31,847 nucleotides of DNA from CAYYWP01 sp050176585 (GCA_050176585.1 JBFXHX010000040.1:1-31847), one strand, 5' to 3'; shown: positions 16,300-24,638, counted from the first letter of the stretch. Numbers and translations are program-made. The notes: generated from the letters alone by a model not told the origin.

Positions 16300-18660
16300 T
16301 TACTGCGCCACTGCCACAGCGACCTTGGGGGTAACCGCGCCAAACCATGCGACCATTTCTTGCACCATCTGCCACTGAAAGTCGTATGTGCTCGGTGCAC
16401 TCGGTGCCGTGACCGTCCACGTGAACGTCTTCTGCTGGCCGGGCGCGACGCTCTCCCCGGGCTGCATCAGCACCCGGTTAGTGCCCCAGCCTCCATACCT
16501 GGCCCCGAGGCGATAATTGTCTGCCGCAGTCCAGGTGGTACTCCCGGTATTCTGCATCGTTACGGACACGGTATAGCTCTCGCCCGCCGTCATGCTGCTC
16601 GGCACGTCCTGCGATACCAGGGCCGCGTTGCGCGTGGCGCCACCCACGGTTACAGCCACCCTCGTGCTCGACGCCCCAAACCAGGCCACACCTTCCTGCA
16701 CCATCCGCCATTGAAAGTTGTACGTGCCCGGCGTACTCGGCGCTCGCACCGTCCATGTGAAAGTCTTCTGCTGTCCCGGCGCGATGCTGTCCTGGGCCCC
16801 GAGGTACACGCGGGTCGGCCCCCACCCGCCGTACTGGGCTCCCAACCGGTAATAGCTCGCCGCCGTCCAGGTCGTACCGCCGGTGTTCTGCATCGTTACC
16901 GACACGCTATACAACTGCCCCGCGATCATGCTGCTCGGGACGCTCTGCGATACGAACGCGGCGTTGCGGCCGGTGCCGGTTCCATTGACGACTACGGCCA
17001 CGTTGTTGCTCGAGGCGCCGAACCACGCGACGCCCTCCTGCACCATGCGCCACCGAAAGTTGTAGGTGCCCGCCGAGCTCGGAGCTCTGACGGTGAACGT
17101 GAATGTCTTTTGCTGCCCCGGGGCCACGCTCTCCCCGCTGCCGAGATAGACGCGACTCACGCCCCAGTTGCCGTACAGCGCTCCCAAGCGATAGTTGGAG
17201 GCCGCCGTCCAGGTCGTCCCACCGGTGTTCTGCATCACCACCGACACCGTGTACGTCTGGCCCGCGATCATCGGGTTCGGCACATTGTGCCCGATGAATG
17301 CCGCGTTCTGCGGCTGAGGAGTGGGTGTACGCGTAGGCGTGCGCGTAAAGGTCGGCGTCGCCGGGACCGTGTTGGTCGGGGGCGGCGTGGGACCTGTGGT
17401 GACGGTGTCGATACACGCGGATGAGTCCACGTGGGGAAGGATCTTGCTCTTGCTGCAGTCGGAGAACTTCTGTTGCAGCGAGGAGCCCAGCGACGGGTTC
17501 ATGATGTAGCCGCTCGGCGTGGTCGCGCATGCCGAGCCGCTCTGGTTGTCGTGTGGGGCGCCGAAATTATGCCCCATCTCATGGGCGACGAGCAGGGTCT
17601 TTTCGTACAAGCCGCTCGAGAAGCCGACCTGCGACAAGCCGGTGCCATGCGCGGGCGAGCACAGCGCTTGCAGCCAGGCAATGCCAATGACACTGCCGTC
17701 CAGGTCGCGCCCGGTGAAGAGGTGGCCGAGGTCGGCGCCGAAGAACGCCTGGCCGCTGGCCCTGTTCGTGCCGTAGTAATTGGTCAGCTCGTTCAGCAGC
17801 GTGCCGGGAGTGCTGGAGGTGAAGGGGTCGTTCGCGCTCGTGTGCACGACCGTGGTCAGGATCCGTACCGTGACGCCGAGCTCGCTCTGATAAATGCCGT
17901 CCACCGCGTTGACGATCTGGGCGATGGCGCTCGCGGTGCCGGTGCCGTGGGCACTGTAATATTCGTAGTCGGCGATCACGGCGATTTCCGCGCGATCGAA
18001 GGTCCCCGCGGCGGCGTTAGCGACCGCGTGCTCGAGTATCTCGTGCAGCGGCTTGGCACCCTCGCGCCGCTTCGCGATCCGCTCGTGGAAGCTCATCTTT
18101 TCATCGCCTGTGGTCGCGCACGAGCCCGGCTCCCAGCTCGAATCGACATCGGAGAGCCGATACGCCACCGTGGCGCCGGCCGCCGCCGCGCCCAGGAAGC
18201 GCTCGGCGGGCTCGAGAAAATACAACTCGCTATCCGTCGCCACGACGCCGGCGAGATCGCCGCTCGGCCCCACTTGTACGCGGACCCAGGAATCCGGGTC
18301 GCCATCGACGCGCCCGCGGTAGAACTCGCCGCTATCCTTCGCCTCTTCCTCCACCTGCCCGGCTTCGTCCACCCATACGATGGTAGCGCCTTGGGCATAC
18401 ACTTCGTTCGGCTCGAGCTTCAGATTGAAATCGCGGCCGAGCGTGTGGAAGCCCAGCTCCAGGGCGCCGCCGCTTTTCGCCTGCTGCGTAGCGGCATCCG
18501 CCGGAGAGAGCAGTCCGACCGTGTCGTAATGCAGAATCCCGGCCGGAGGACCTGCTGGCGCCGTCGGTCGAGCCTCGACCGGTGCTACTGCCAGCATGCA
18601 CAGCATCAAGGCTGTAGACAGGCTGGCTTGGCCATGGGTGATGAGTCTCGGTTTCGTCAC
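16300..18660 (-). CDS. Secreted reprolysin-like zinc metalloprotease (M12 type) with C-terminal triple Ig-like cassette
   Basis: 786 aa from a GTG at 18660, supported by AAGGAG (plus-strand CTCCTT, 18666-18671) 5 nt upstream. A signal peptide covers about residues 1-30 (LMLCMLAVAPVEA). A propeptide region (40-190) contains one Cys (C181, SCATTGDE) that may act as a cysteine switch. The catalytic domain (220-420) has the zinc motif HEMGHNFGAPHD (H360, E361, H364, H370) and a Met-turn at YIMNP (M387), the metzincin M12 signature. A Thr/Pro linker (TPTFTRTPTRTPTP) leads to three Ig-like domains (453-786) ending QEGVAWFG, QEGVAWFG, QEMVAWFG. It is a close paralogue of the protease at 20086-22434. 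Substrate unknown. Confidence 0.93.
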   Translation of the reverse strand: MTKPRLITHGQASLSTALMLCMLAVAPVEARPTAPAGPPAGILHYDTVGLLSPADAATQQAKSGGALELGFHTLGRDFNLKLEPNEVYAQGATIVWVDEAGQVEEEAKDSGEFYRGRVDGDPDSWVRVQVGPSGDLAGVVATDSELYFLEPAERFLGAAAAGATVAYRLSDVDSSWEPGSCATTGDEKMSFHERIAKRREGAKPLHEILEHAVANAAAGTFDRAEIAVIADYEYYSAHGTGTASAIAQIVNAVDGIYQSELGVTVRILTTVVHTSANDPFTSSTPGTLLNELTNYYGTNRASGQAFFGADLGHLFTGRDLDGSVIGIAWLQALCSPAHGTGLSQVGFSSGLYEKTLLVAHEMGHNFGAPHDNQSGSACATTPSGYIMNPSLGSSLQQKFSDCSKSKILPHVDSSACIDTVTTGPTPPPTNTVPATPTFTRTPTRTPTPQPQNAAFIGHNVPNPMIAGQTYTVSVVMQNTGGTTWTAASNYRLGALYGNWGVSRVYLGSGESVAPGQQKTFTFTVRAPSSAGTYNFRWRMVQEGVAWFGASSNNVAVVVNGTGTGRNAAFVSQSVPSSMIAGQLYSVSVTMQNTGGTTWTAASYYRLGAQYGGWGPTRVYLGAQDSIAPGQQKTFTWTVRAPSTPGTYNFQWRMVQEGVAWFGASSTRVAVTVGGATRNAALVSQDVPSSMTAGESYTVSVTMQNTGSTTWTAADNYRLGARYGGWGTNRVLMQPGESVAPGQQKTFTWTVTAPSAPSTYDFQWQMVQEMVAWFGAVTPKVAVAVAQ
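16303..17312 (-). repeat. Triple NBR1-type Ig-like cassette, copy C
   Basis: C-terminal block of the first metalloprotease. Domain key motifs in order are QEGVAWFG, QEGVAWFG, QEMVAWFG. It ends two codons before the stop region (VAVAVAQ) with no anchor sequence. Confidence 0.85.
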
Positions 18661-19041
18661 GTCCGCTCCTTGCTAATGGGAACCGCGTCCCGGTTGTTCG
18701 GTTCCCCGAGGTGCTGATAGGCGGCTAGGATTCGATCTATGGTTGGCCGAGAGCTAATGCCGTGCCACGCGACGAAACCTTCGCTCTTTGCTGCGCAATT
18801 CGGGGTCCAAGCCCCTCGCGCTTGCCGCGCGGCGTCATTCCAATGACCGTCGGCGATCGAACGACCTAAACGTGCCGCTACGACCGATCCAGACACCGCG
18901 CCGTGGCATCCCCCCACTGAACAGATCCCCCCGCTGTTACAGCCTCGCCTGATCCACCAAGGCGATCCCCCCGAGGCCTTAGTCGCTGGGATGTTCCCGC
19001 CGAACGCTTTCTGGCACAAAAATGTGCGACGGTCGAATCAC
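18661..19041. other. Divergent promoter region between metalloprotease and VanZ-like gene
   Basis: 381 bp with no gene. It contains the protease ribosome-binding site, the inverted repeat at 18678-18706, and three copies of ATCCCCCC at 18908-18915, 18925-18932 and 18965-18972. A short dyad GCACA-N4-TGTGC (19014-19027) lies just upstream of the VanZ-like gene. Both divergent promoters should be here but no convincing -10/-35 pair was found. Confidence 0.6.
18678..18706 (-). promoter_or_regulatory. Inverted repeat in the first metalloprotease leader
   Basis: GGGAACCG (18678-18685) and CGGTTCCC (18699-18706), perfect 8-bp arms with a 13-nt loop, just upstream of the AAGGAG ribosome-binding site of the GTG at 18660. 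It could be an operator or an mRNA hairpin. Confidence 0.35.
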
Positions 19042-19875
19042 ATGACCACGCATATGGCCAATCGCCTCGCTGGGCGCGCAGCGCTCTGGCTGGTCGCATG
19101 CGCCCTGGTCGTCGGCAATTTGTTACTGCACAAGCCCATATCCGACGTCTGCGACGCCGCGGCCGCCACGCTCGGGCGGCGGAACTATGAACGGATTAGC
19201 TTTGTCGCGCTCGGCGCCGTATCGATCGCCGGAGGGGCACTGTTGCTGCGGCGCGCCCGCCGGGGGCGGATCGCCCCGCGCTCGCTCGTGGCCTTGACCG
19301 CGCTGGCGTCGACCACGGCGATCGGTTTGCGCTGGTTCCTGGTGAGCAACATCGAGATCATCCACCTGCCGCAGTTTGGGCTGTTGGCGGCGCTGATGGC
19401 GGCCGCCGGTCTCTCACCGGCGTCCGCCTGGGCAGCGGCGACCGCCGCGGGCGTGCTCGACGAGTCCTATCAGCGCCTGGTCATCTACCCGCTGATTCCG
19501 AACCCGCGCTTCGATTGGAACGACGTCGTGCTGAACGCCATCGGGGCGGCGTGGGCCGTGCTCCTACTCGCCTGTGCGGCCCCCGCGGCCAGCAAAGCGC
19601 GCCCCCCACACTGGCGTGTGCCATTAATGGCGTTGGCGATCGGGGCGCTCGCCGTCGCGCTCTGGACTGCACCGCCGCGGGTGCGCGCGATGGACGGGTT
19701 CCCGTATTGGCTGCCCTCCATCGACCGCGCGCCGACCGGACGTCCCTACCACGTCGTGCCGGCTTCCGAGGGAATCGCGGCACTGCTCGCGCTATGGGTC
19801 ATCGTGGCCATCGGCGCCGGCGCGAAACCGCGGGATCGGGCGGGAGAGCGGCTGATCAGCGGCAGCAAACGGTGA
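19042..19875 (+). CDS. VanZ-like multi-pass membrane protein
   Basis: 277 aa from ATG at 19042 (MTTHMANRLAG); a second ATG at 19054 is possible. Six or so hydrophobic segments are visible, for example LWLVACALVVGNLLL, ISFVALGAVSIAGGALLL, WAVLLLACAAPAA and LMALAIGALAVALW. The VanZ-type core reads NIEIIHLPQFGLLAAL, then GVLDESYQRLV and FDWNDVVLNAIGAAW, with the conserved E/H, DE-x2-Q and D-x3-N-x2-G positions. VanZ-like proteins have mostly unknown functions and often accompany envelope or polysaccharide genes. This one is the only plus-strand gene between two minus-strand metalloproteases, divergent from one and convergent with the other. Confidence 0.8.
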   Translation: MTTHMANRLAGRAALWLVACALVVGNLLLHKPISDVCDAAAATLGRRNYERISFVALGAVSIAGGALLLRRARRGRIAPRSLVALTALASTTAIGLRWFLVSNIEIIHLPQFGLLAALMAAAGLSPASAWAAATAAGVLDESYQRLVIYPLIPNPRFDWNDVVLNAIGAAWAVLLLACAAPAASKARPPHWRVPLMALAIGALAVALWTAPPRVRAMDGFPYWLPSIDRAPTGRPYHVVPASEGIAALLALWVIVAIGAGAKPRDRAGERLISGSKR

Positions 19876-20015
19876 GGCGGACATGACGAGCCGGAGGTCG
19901 CGTTGCACAGGTGGCGGTGCGCCGGACGGCCACGGCCGGGCACGAAGCACATCGGCGGCTCGCACGGTTGTGGCGTACATATTCCAACTGTCGTGCGGCC
20001 GCGCCGAGGGCCCTA

Positions 20016-20033
20016 TCGCCAATCGGTTGGCGA
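20016..20033. terminator. Hairpin between convergent VanZ-like and metalloprotease genes
   Basis: TCGCCAA (20016-20022) and TTGGCGA (20027-20033) form a perfect 7-bp stem around a TCGG tetraloop, positioned between two converging genes. It lacks a T tract on either strand but the placement suits a bidirectional terminator. Confidence 0.4.
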
Positions 20034-20085
20034 ACGCGCCTGCTCGGCATGGCCGAAGTGTTCGCTCGCGCCCTGCGCCGCTGAC

Positions 20086-22434
20086 TTACTGTACCGCCAC
20101 GGCGACCTTCGCACTCGACGCGCCGAACCACGCCACCAGCTCCTGCACCATTTGCCACTGGAAGTTGTAGGTACCCCGTGTGCTCGGCGCCTTGACGGTC
20201 CAGGTGAACGTCTTCTGCTCACCCGGCGGGACGGTGTCGCCTGGTGCCAGGTACACGCGGGTCGACCCCCATTGCCCGTACAGCGCGCCCAAGCGGTAGT
20301 TGTCCGCCGCCGTCCACGTGGTGCCGCCCGTGTTCTGCATGGTCACGGACACAGCGTAGGTCTGACCCGCCTGCATCGTGGTCGGCACAGACTGCGAGAC
20401 GAACGCGGCGTTCCGCCCGGTTCCGCCGACCACCACGGTCGTCTTCGGACTGGACGCTCCGAACCACGCCACCAGCTCCTGCACCATTTGCCACTGGAAG
20501 TTGTAAGTACCCGGCGTGCTCGGCGCCCGCACCGTCCAGGTGAACGTCTTCTGCTGGCCGGGCGCGATGCTCTCCCCCGCTGCCAGGTAGACTCGGGTCG
20601 CCCCCCAGCTGCCGAAGAGCGCTCCCAGGCGGTAATTGCTGGCCGCCGTCCACGTCGTCCCGCCCGTGTTCTGCATGGTCACCGACACCGTGTACGCCTG
20701 CCCGGGGACCATGCTGGTCGGCACGGACTGCGAGACGAAGGTGGCGCCCCGCACTGCAGAGGCGTTGACGCTCACCGCGGTGTTGGCGCTGGCGGCGCCG
20801 AACCAGCTGACGCCGTCACGCACCATGCGCCACTGGAAGTTGTAGGTGCCCGGGGTGGACGGCGCGGTGACCGCCCAGGTGAACGCCTTCTCCTGCCCGG
20901 GCAGGATCTGCTCGTCCGAGGTCATGGGAACCCGATTCATTCGCCACGCCGTGTTGTCGGCGGGGTTCCAGGCGCCGAGGCGGTAGAGATCGGAGTACCG
21001 CCAGGTAGTCGTCCCCGTGTTCCGCATGCGGATCGTCACCGTGTACTGCTGCCCGGCGGTCATCGCGCTCGGCACCGCCTGCGACACGAACGCGGCGTTG
21101 GCAACGGCCGCCGTCGGGGTGGGCGTTGCGACCGGCACTGCGCTGGTCGGCGTGGCGACCGACGAGGCGTCGGTGGTATCCAGGCAGGCCGCCGCTTCGA
21201 GGGCGGGCGCGATCTGGCTCTTGCTGCAAGGGGAGAACTGCTGCAGCTGCGAGCCGCTGATCGACGGGTTCATGATGAACGTGTAGGGCTCGGCGCTGCA
21301 CACCGATCCGCTCTGGTTGTCGTGCGGGGCGCCGAAGTTGTGGCCCATCTCGTGGGCCACGATCATGGTCTTCGAATATAAGGTCCCGCGGAAATCGACC
21401 TGAGAGAGCGCCGACCCGAGGTAGCTGTGGCAGAGCTGGTTCAACCAGGCGACGCCGATCGTGCTGCCGTTCAGGTCGCGCCCGGTGAACAGATGCGCGA
21501 GGTCCGCACCGTAGAGCGGCTCACCCGGCGCGTTGTCGTTGCCGTCATGATACGCCGCGAACTCCTTCAGCAGCGTGTTCGGATCGGTCGTGTTCGAAAA
21601 CGGATCATTCGATGACGTGTGCACGACCGTGGTGAGGAGCTGCACGGTGACGCCGAGCTCGGCTTGGTAGATGCCGTCGACCAGGTTGACGATCTGCGCG
21701 ATGTCCGCCGCCGTGTTCGCGCCGTGCGCGGTGAAGTACTCGTAGTCGGCGACGACGGCGATCTCGGCGCGGAGGAGGGACCCCGGCTGCACGGCCGCGT
21801 TGGCCGTCGCGTGCGCGAGCACCTCGTGCAAGGGCTTGCCGCCCGCGCGCCGATCGGCGATCCGCGCCCGCTTGTTGGGCGTGTCGTGCGCACCTTCGGT
21901 CGCACACGTGCTGTGATCCGAAGCCGAATCCGTGTCCGACAGGCGATACGCCACCGTCTGGCCCGCCGCCTTGGCGCCGAAGAAGTTCTCCGCCGGCTCG
22001 AGGAAGTACATCTCGTCGGCGGTGGTGACGACGCCGGCCAGATCGCCGCCCGGGCGGACCTGCAAGCGCACCCACGACCCCGTCTCGCCCTTGATCCGGC
22101 CGCGATAGAACTGGCCGGCGACCTCGCCCGCCTCCACGACGCGGCCCGCGTCGTCGAGCCACACGACCGTGGCGCCCTGCGCGTAGACGTCGCTCGGCTC
22201 GAGCTCGAGCTCGAATTCGCGGCCGAGCGTGCTGAAGGCCATCGTCGCCGCACCGCCCTTGTCGGCGCGCGCGGCGGTTCCCGCCCCAGACGCCATGGCA
22301 ACCGGCTCGTAATAGAGCACGCTCTCCGGCACACCGGGCGCCGCCTGGGCATTCTCTCGTGCGTGTACGGCGCCGCTAGCGAAGAGTGCTATGGCAGTGC
22401 TCAAGGCGATTCGTATGCAGGTCGTGGTCGTCAT
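20086..22434 (-). CDS. Secreted reprolysin-like zinc metalloprotease (M12 type) with C-terminal triple Ig-like cassette, second paralogue
   Basis: 782 aa from ATG at 22434, preceded by a purine-rich GGAGAGGGGG ribosome-binding stretch. A signal peptide covers about residues 1-25 (IALSTAIALFASGAVHA). Propeptide 40-190 carries one conserved Cys (C177, TCATEG), matching the Cys of the paralogue. The catalytic domain has HEMGHNFGAPHD (H361, E362, H365, H371) and Met-turn FIMNP (M388), then a short Cys-containing tail and Thr/Pro/Val linker. The first Ig-like domain is diverged (TWRYSDLYRLGAWNPADN, RDGVSWFG); the next two end QELVAWFG. It aligns with the 16300-18660 protease along the whole length. 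Probably an exported protease acting on surface or matrix proteins. Confidence 0.93.
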   Translation of the reverse strand: MTTTTCIRIALSTAIALFASGAVHARENAQAAPGVPESVLYYEPVAMASGAGTAARADKGGAATMAFSTLGREFELELEPSDVYAQGATVVWLDDAGRVVEAGEVAGQFYRGRIKGETGSWVRLQVRPGGDLAGVVTTADEMYFLEPAENFFGAKAAGQTVAYRLSDTDSASDHSTCATEGAHDTPNKRARIADRRAGGKPLHEVLAHATANAAVQPGSLLRAEIAVVADYEYFTAHGANTAADIAQIVNLVDGIYQAELGVTVQLLTTVVHTSSNDPFSNTTDPNTLLKEFAAYHDGNDNAPGEPLYGADLAHLFTGRDLNGSTIGVAWLNQLCHSYLGSALSQVDFRGTLYSKTMIVAHEMGHNFGAPHDNQSGSVCSAEPYTFIMNPSISGSQLQQFSPCSKSQIAPALEAAACLDTTDASSVATPTSAVPVATPTPTAAVANAAFVSQAVPSAMTAGQQYTVTIRMRNTGTTTWRYSDLYRLGAWNPADNTAWRMNRVPMTSDEQILPGQEKAFTWAVTAPSTPGTYNFQWRMVRDGVSWFGAASANTAVSVNASAVRGATFVSQSVPTSMVPGQAYTVSVTMQNTGGTTWTAASNYRLGALFGSWGATRVYLAAGESIAPGQQKTFTWTVRAPSTPGTYNFQWQMVQELVAWFGASSPKTTVVVGGTGRNAAFVSQSVPTTMQAGQTYAVSVTMQNTGGTTWTAADNYRLGALYGQWGSTRVYLAPGDTVPPGEQKTFTWTVKAPSTRGTYNFQWQMVQELVAWFGASSAKVAVAVQ
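20089..21100 (-). repeat. Triple NBR1-type Ig-like cassette, copy D (most diverged)
   Basis: C-terminal block of the second metalloprotease. Domain key motifs in gene order are RDGVSWFG, QELVAWFG, QELVAWFG. The first domain carries an insertion around GAWNPADNTAWRMN and replaces the usual APGQQ by LPGQE. Confidence 0.82.
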
Positions 22435-22767
22435 GTCGCCCCCTCTCCAGTTGGCGACGCGGTAAAGCGAAGCGCGTGCCAGGCGGCAGGCGAGGAGAGC
22501 GCACGTCGAACGTCGGACAGAGGTCGTGCGCGGGGTGACGCGTGTTTGATGGACTCCGCTGAAGCGACCGAAAACTAACGCTGCGACCTGCGACGAGGAC
22601 GCTCAGCGGATCCCGCAGGCGTCTGATGAGCGCCAAGAAAGTGCGTAGAGAGGCCTGAAACGACCGAAAAGCGCCACTTGGGCCGAGTACATGCCGCCTC
22701 GCACATCAGTCGGAGCCGTGTGCTCCGTGCGGTTGCGCGCGACCGGAGATTGCGCGACCACTGCGAC
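22435..22767. other. Divergent intergenic region with a repeated 16-mer
   Basis: 333 bp between the second protease and a plus-strand GT2. It holds two copies of CTGAA(G/A)CGACCGAAAA, at 22559-22574 and 22655-22670, 96 bp apart. A 7-bp hairpin, GCGCACG / CGTGCGC (22499-22505, 22525-22531), lies in the protease leader. No gene is recognised. It should carry the divergent promoters. Confidence 0.55.
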
Positions 22768-23841
22768 ATGCCGATCGACCGGCACTCCACCGCCACTCAC
22801 GAGCTCTCCGCCTATGACGCCGCTATCCCCGTGTCGGTGGTGGTGGTGAACTGGAACGGGCGTGCGGATCTCGAGACGTGCCTCGGCTCGCTGCTTCGTC
22901 AGACGCTAGCCGGCGTCGAGATCGTCTTGGTCGACAACGCCTCCACGGACGGATCGTTGGACCTGGTCCGCGAGCGCTTCGGGTCCGCCGTCCGCACGGT
23001 ACAGCTGTCCGAGAACCGCGGGTACGCCGGTGGGCTGAACGCCGGCCTGCGCGCCGCGCGCGGGCGCCTGCTGATGGCGCTGAACGCCGACACCGAGGTC
23101 GCACCGGAGTGCTGCGCGCGCTTGCTCGCGGCAGCGGACGCCCACCCGACCACCGGCCTTTTTGCGCCGAAGATCCTCCTGTTCGACCACCGCTCGACCA
23201 TCGACAACGTCGGCCACCTGCTCTACGCGGACGGGCTCAGCCGCGGCCGCGGTCGGCTCGAGATCGACCGCGGCCAGTACGACCGCGCCGAGGAGATCGC
23301 GCTGCCGAGCGGCTGCGCCGTGCTGCTGCGCCGCGCGCTGCTCGAGGACATCGGCCTCTTCGACGAGGATCTCTTCGCCTACTGCGACGATACCGATCTC
23401 GGGCTGCGCGCCCGCCTCGCCGGTTGGCGCTGCCGCGCGGTGCCGGATGCGGTGGTCTACCATAAGTACTCGGCGTCGACGGCCGCGTACTCGCCGCTGA
23501 AGGCGTTCCTCGTCGAGCGGAACCGCGCCTGGGTGGCGCTGAAGTGCCTGCCGGGTCCGCTGCTGCTCGTGAGCCCCCTCTTCACCGGGCTGCGCTTGAC
23601 CGCACAGGCCTGGGGCGCGGTCACGCGGCGCGGCGCCGCGGGCCGCTTCACCGCGGCGCATTCGCGGGGCGCGCTCGTCGCCGTGTTGGTCCGCGCCTAT
23701 GCCGCCGCGCTCGCCGGCGCGCCGGCCTTTCTCCGCAAGCGCCGCGCCGTGCAGGCGGCTCGGCGCGTCTCCTGGTGGGATGCCGTTGGCTGGCTGCGCC
23801 GCTACGGTATGGGGCTGCGCGAGGTCGCGCTGAAGGACTGA
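22768..23841 (+). CDS. Family 2 glycosyltransferase, rhamnosyltransferase-like
   Basis: 357 aa from ATG at 22768 (MPIDRHSTAT). The upstream in-frame extension to 22678 is Arg-rich and unlikely. GT2 landmarks are PVSVVVVNWNGR, VLVDNASTDGS (about 53-63), ENRGYAGGLNAGL, the metal-binding-type LNADTEV, GCAVLLRRALLEDIGLFDE and the catalytic-region FAYCDDTDLGLRARLAGW. This pattern is typical of WbbL/RfbF-type rhamnosyltransferases and fits the dTDP-rhamnose genes at the end of the window. Acceptor and exact sugar are inferred only. A related but broken gene lies at 30155-31086. Confidence 0.9.
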   Translation: MPIDRHSTATHELSAYDAAIPVSVVVVNWNGRADLETCLGSLLRQTLAGVEIVLVDNASTDGSLDLVRERFGSAVRTVQLSENRGYAGGLNAGLRAARGRLLMALNADTEVAPECCARLLAAADAHPTTGLFAPKILLFDHRSTIDNVGHLLYADGLSRGRGRLEIDRGQYDRAEEIALPSGCAVLLRRALLEDIGLFDEDLFAYCDDTDLGLRARLAGWRCRAVPDAVVYHKYSASTAAYSPLKAFLVERNRAWVALKCLPGPLLLVSPLFTGLRLTAQAWGAVTRRGAAGRFTAAHSRGALVAVLVRAYAAALAGAPAFLRKRRAVQAARRVSWWDAVGWLRRYGMGLREVALKD

Positions 23842-23930
23842 GCGGCGACCACGGCACAGAGAGCGGCGGTTGCCGCGCGCCGCGGCCACTCTGGTTCGCC
23901 GCTGCGGGCGAGTGATAACAGACCCCGGTC

Positions 23931-24617
23931 ATGCGCGCGTTGCTGATCATTCCCGCCTACAATGAAGCGGCGGCCATCGCCGGCGTGGTGGCGTCCACGC
24001 GCAGTCACTTCGACGGCGACATCGTGGTGATCGACGACGGCTCCCAGGACGATACCGCCGAGCTGGCGCGCACGGCGGGAGCCGTGGTGCTCGTCCACGC
24101 GTGCAACCTGGGCATCGGCGCCGCCGTCCAGACCGGGTTCATCTATGGTCTCACCCGCGGCTACGACGTAGTGGTGCGCCAGGATGGCGACGGCCAGCAC
24201 GATCCGGCGCAGATCGCGCGGCTGTTGACGGTGCTGCGCAACGATGCGGCCGATATCGTCGTCGGATCCCGCTTTCTCGCCCGGGAGGGCTATCAGTCGA
24301 CGATCGTGCGCCGCATCGGGATCTTCGTGCTCGGCATCGTCAGCGCGCTGGTCGGCGCGCGGGTGACGGACCCCACGTCCGGTTACTGGGCGGTCAACCG
24401 GCGCGCGCTGCGCGTGCTCGCCAAGCAGCACCCGGACGACTACCCCGAGACCGAGGCGCTCGCCATGGCCGCCCGCGCCGGCTGCCGGATTGCGGAAGTG
24501 CCCGTGATCATGCAGGCGCGCCTCGGCGGGCGCTCCTCGATCGGCACCGCGTATGCCGGGCTCTACATGCTGAAGGTCGTGCTGGCGCTCCTGGTCGGGC
24601 GCCTGCGGCCGCGCTGA
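23931..24617 (+). CDS. Family 2 glycosyltransferase, dolichyl/polyprenyl-phosphate mannose synthase-like
   Basis: 228 aa from ATG at 23931. Motifs are LLIIPAYNEAAAI, IVVIDDGSQDDT (32-42), NLGIGAAVQTGF, the DXD-type RQDGDGQHDPAQI (D85, D87), DIVVGSRF and VTDPTSGYWAVNRRAL. There is no C-terminal membrane helix pair, as in soluble DPM1-type enzymes. The family transfers a hexose from a nucleotide to a polyprenyl phosphate, giving the lipid-linked donor used by GT-C enzymes. It sits directly upstream of DUF2304 and a TMTC-like GT-C enzyme, which suggests it makes their donor. The sugar may be mannose, glucose or another hexose. Confidence 0.92.
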   Translation: MRALLIIPAYNEAAAIAGVVASTRSHFDGDIVVIDDGSQDDTAELARTAGAVVLVHACNLGIGAAVQTGFIYGLTRGYDVVVRQDGDGQHDPAQIARLLTVLRNDAADIVVGSRFLAREGYQSTIVRRIGIFVLGIVSALVGARVTDPTSGYWAVNRRALRVLAKQHPDDYPETEALAMAARAGCRIAEVPVIMQARLGGRSSIGTAYAGLYMLKVVLALLVGRLRPR

Positions 24618-24621
24618 AGAT

Positions 24622-24627
24622 AGGAGG
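24622..24627 (+). promoter_or_regulatory. Perfect Shine-Dalgarno for the DUF2304 gene
   Basis: AGGAGG, 4 nt after the upstream GT2 stop and 11 nt before the ATG at 24639. It decides the start: GTG 24627 overlaps it and TTG 24630 is too close. Confidence 0.7.
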
Positions 24628-24638
24628 TGTTGTCGGTC

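Noticed and set aside
10529..22434. C-terminal sorting signals (LPXTG, PEP-CTERM, GlyGly-CTERM, type IX) on the secreted proteins
   Set aside because: Three of the four end within the last Ig-like strand and the fourth in the dehydrogenase propeller; no terminal helix plus basic tail is present.
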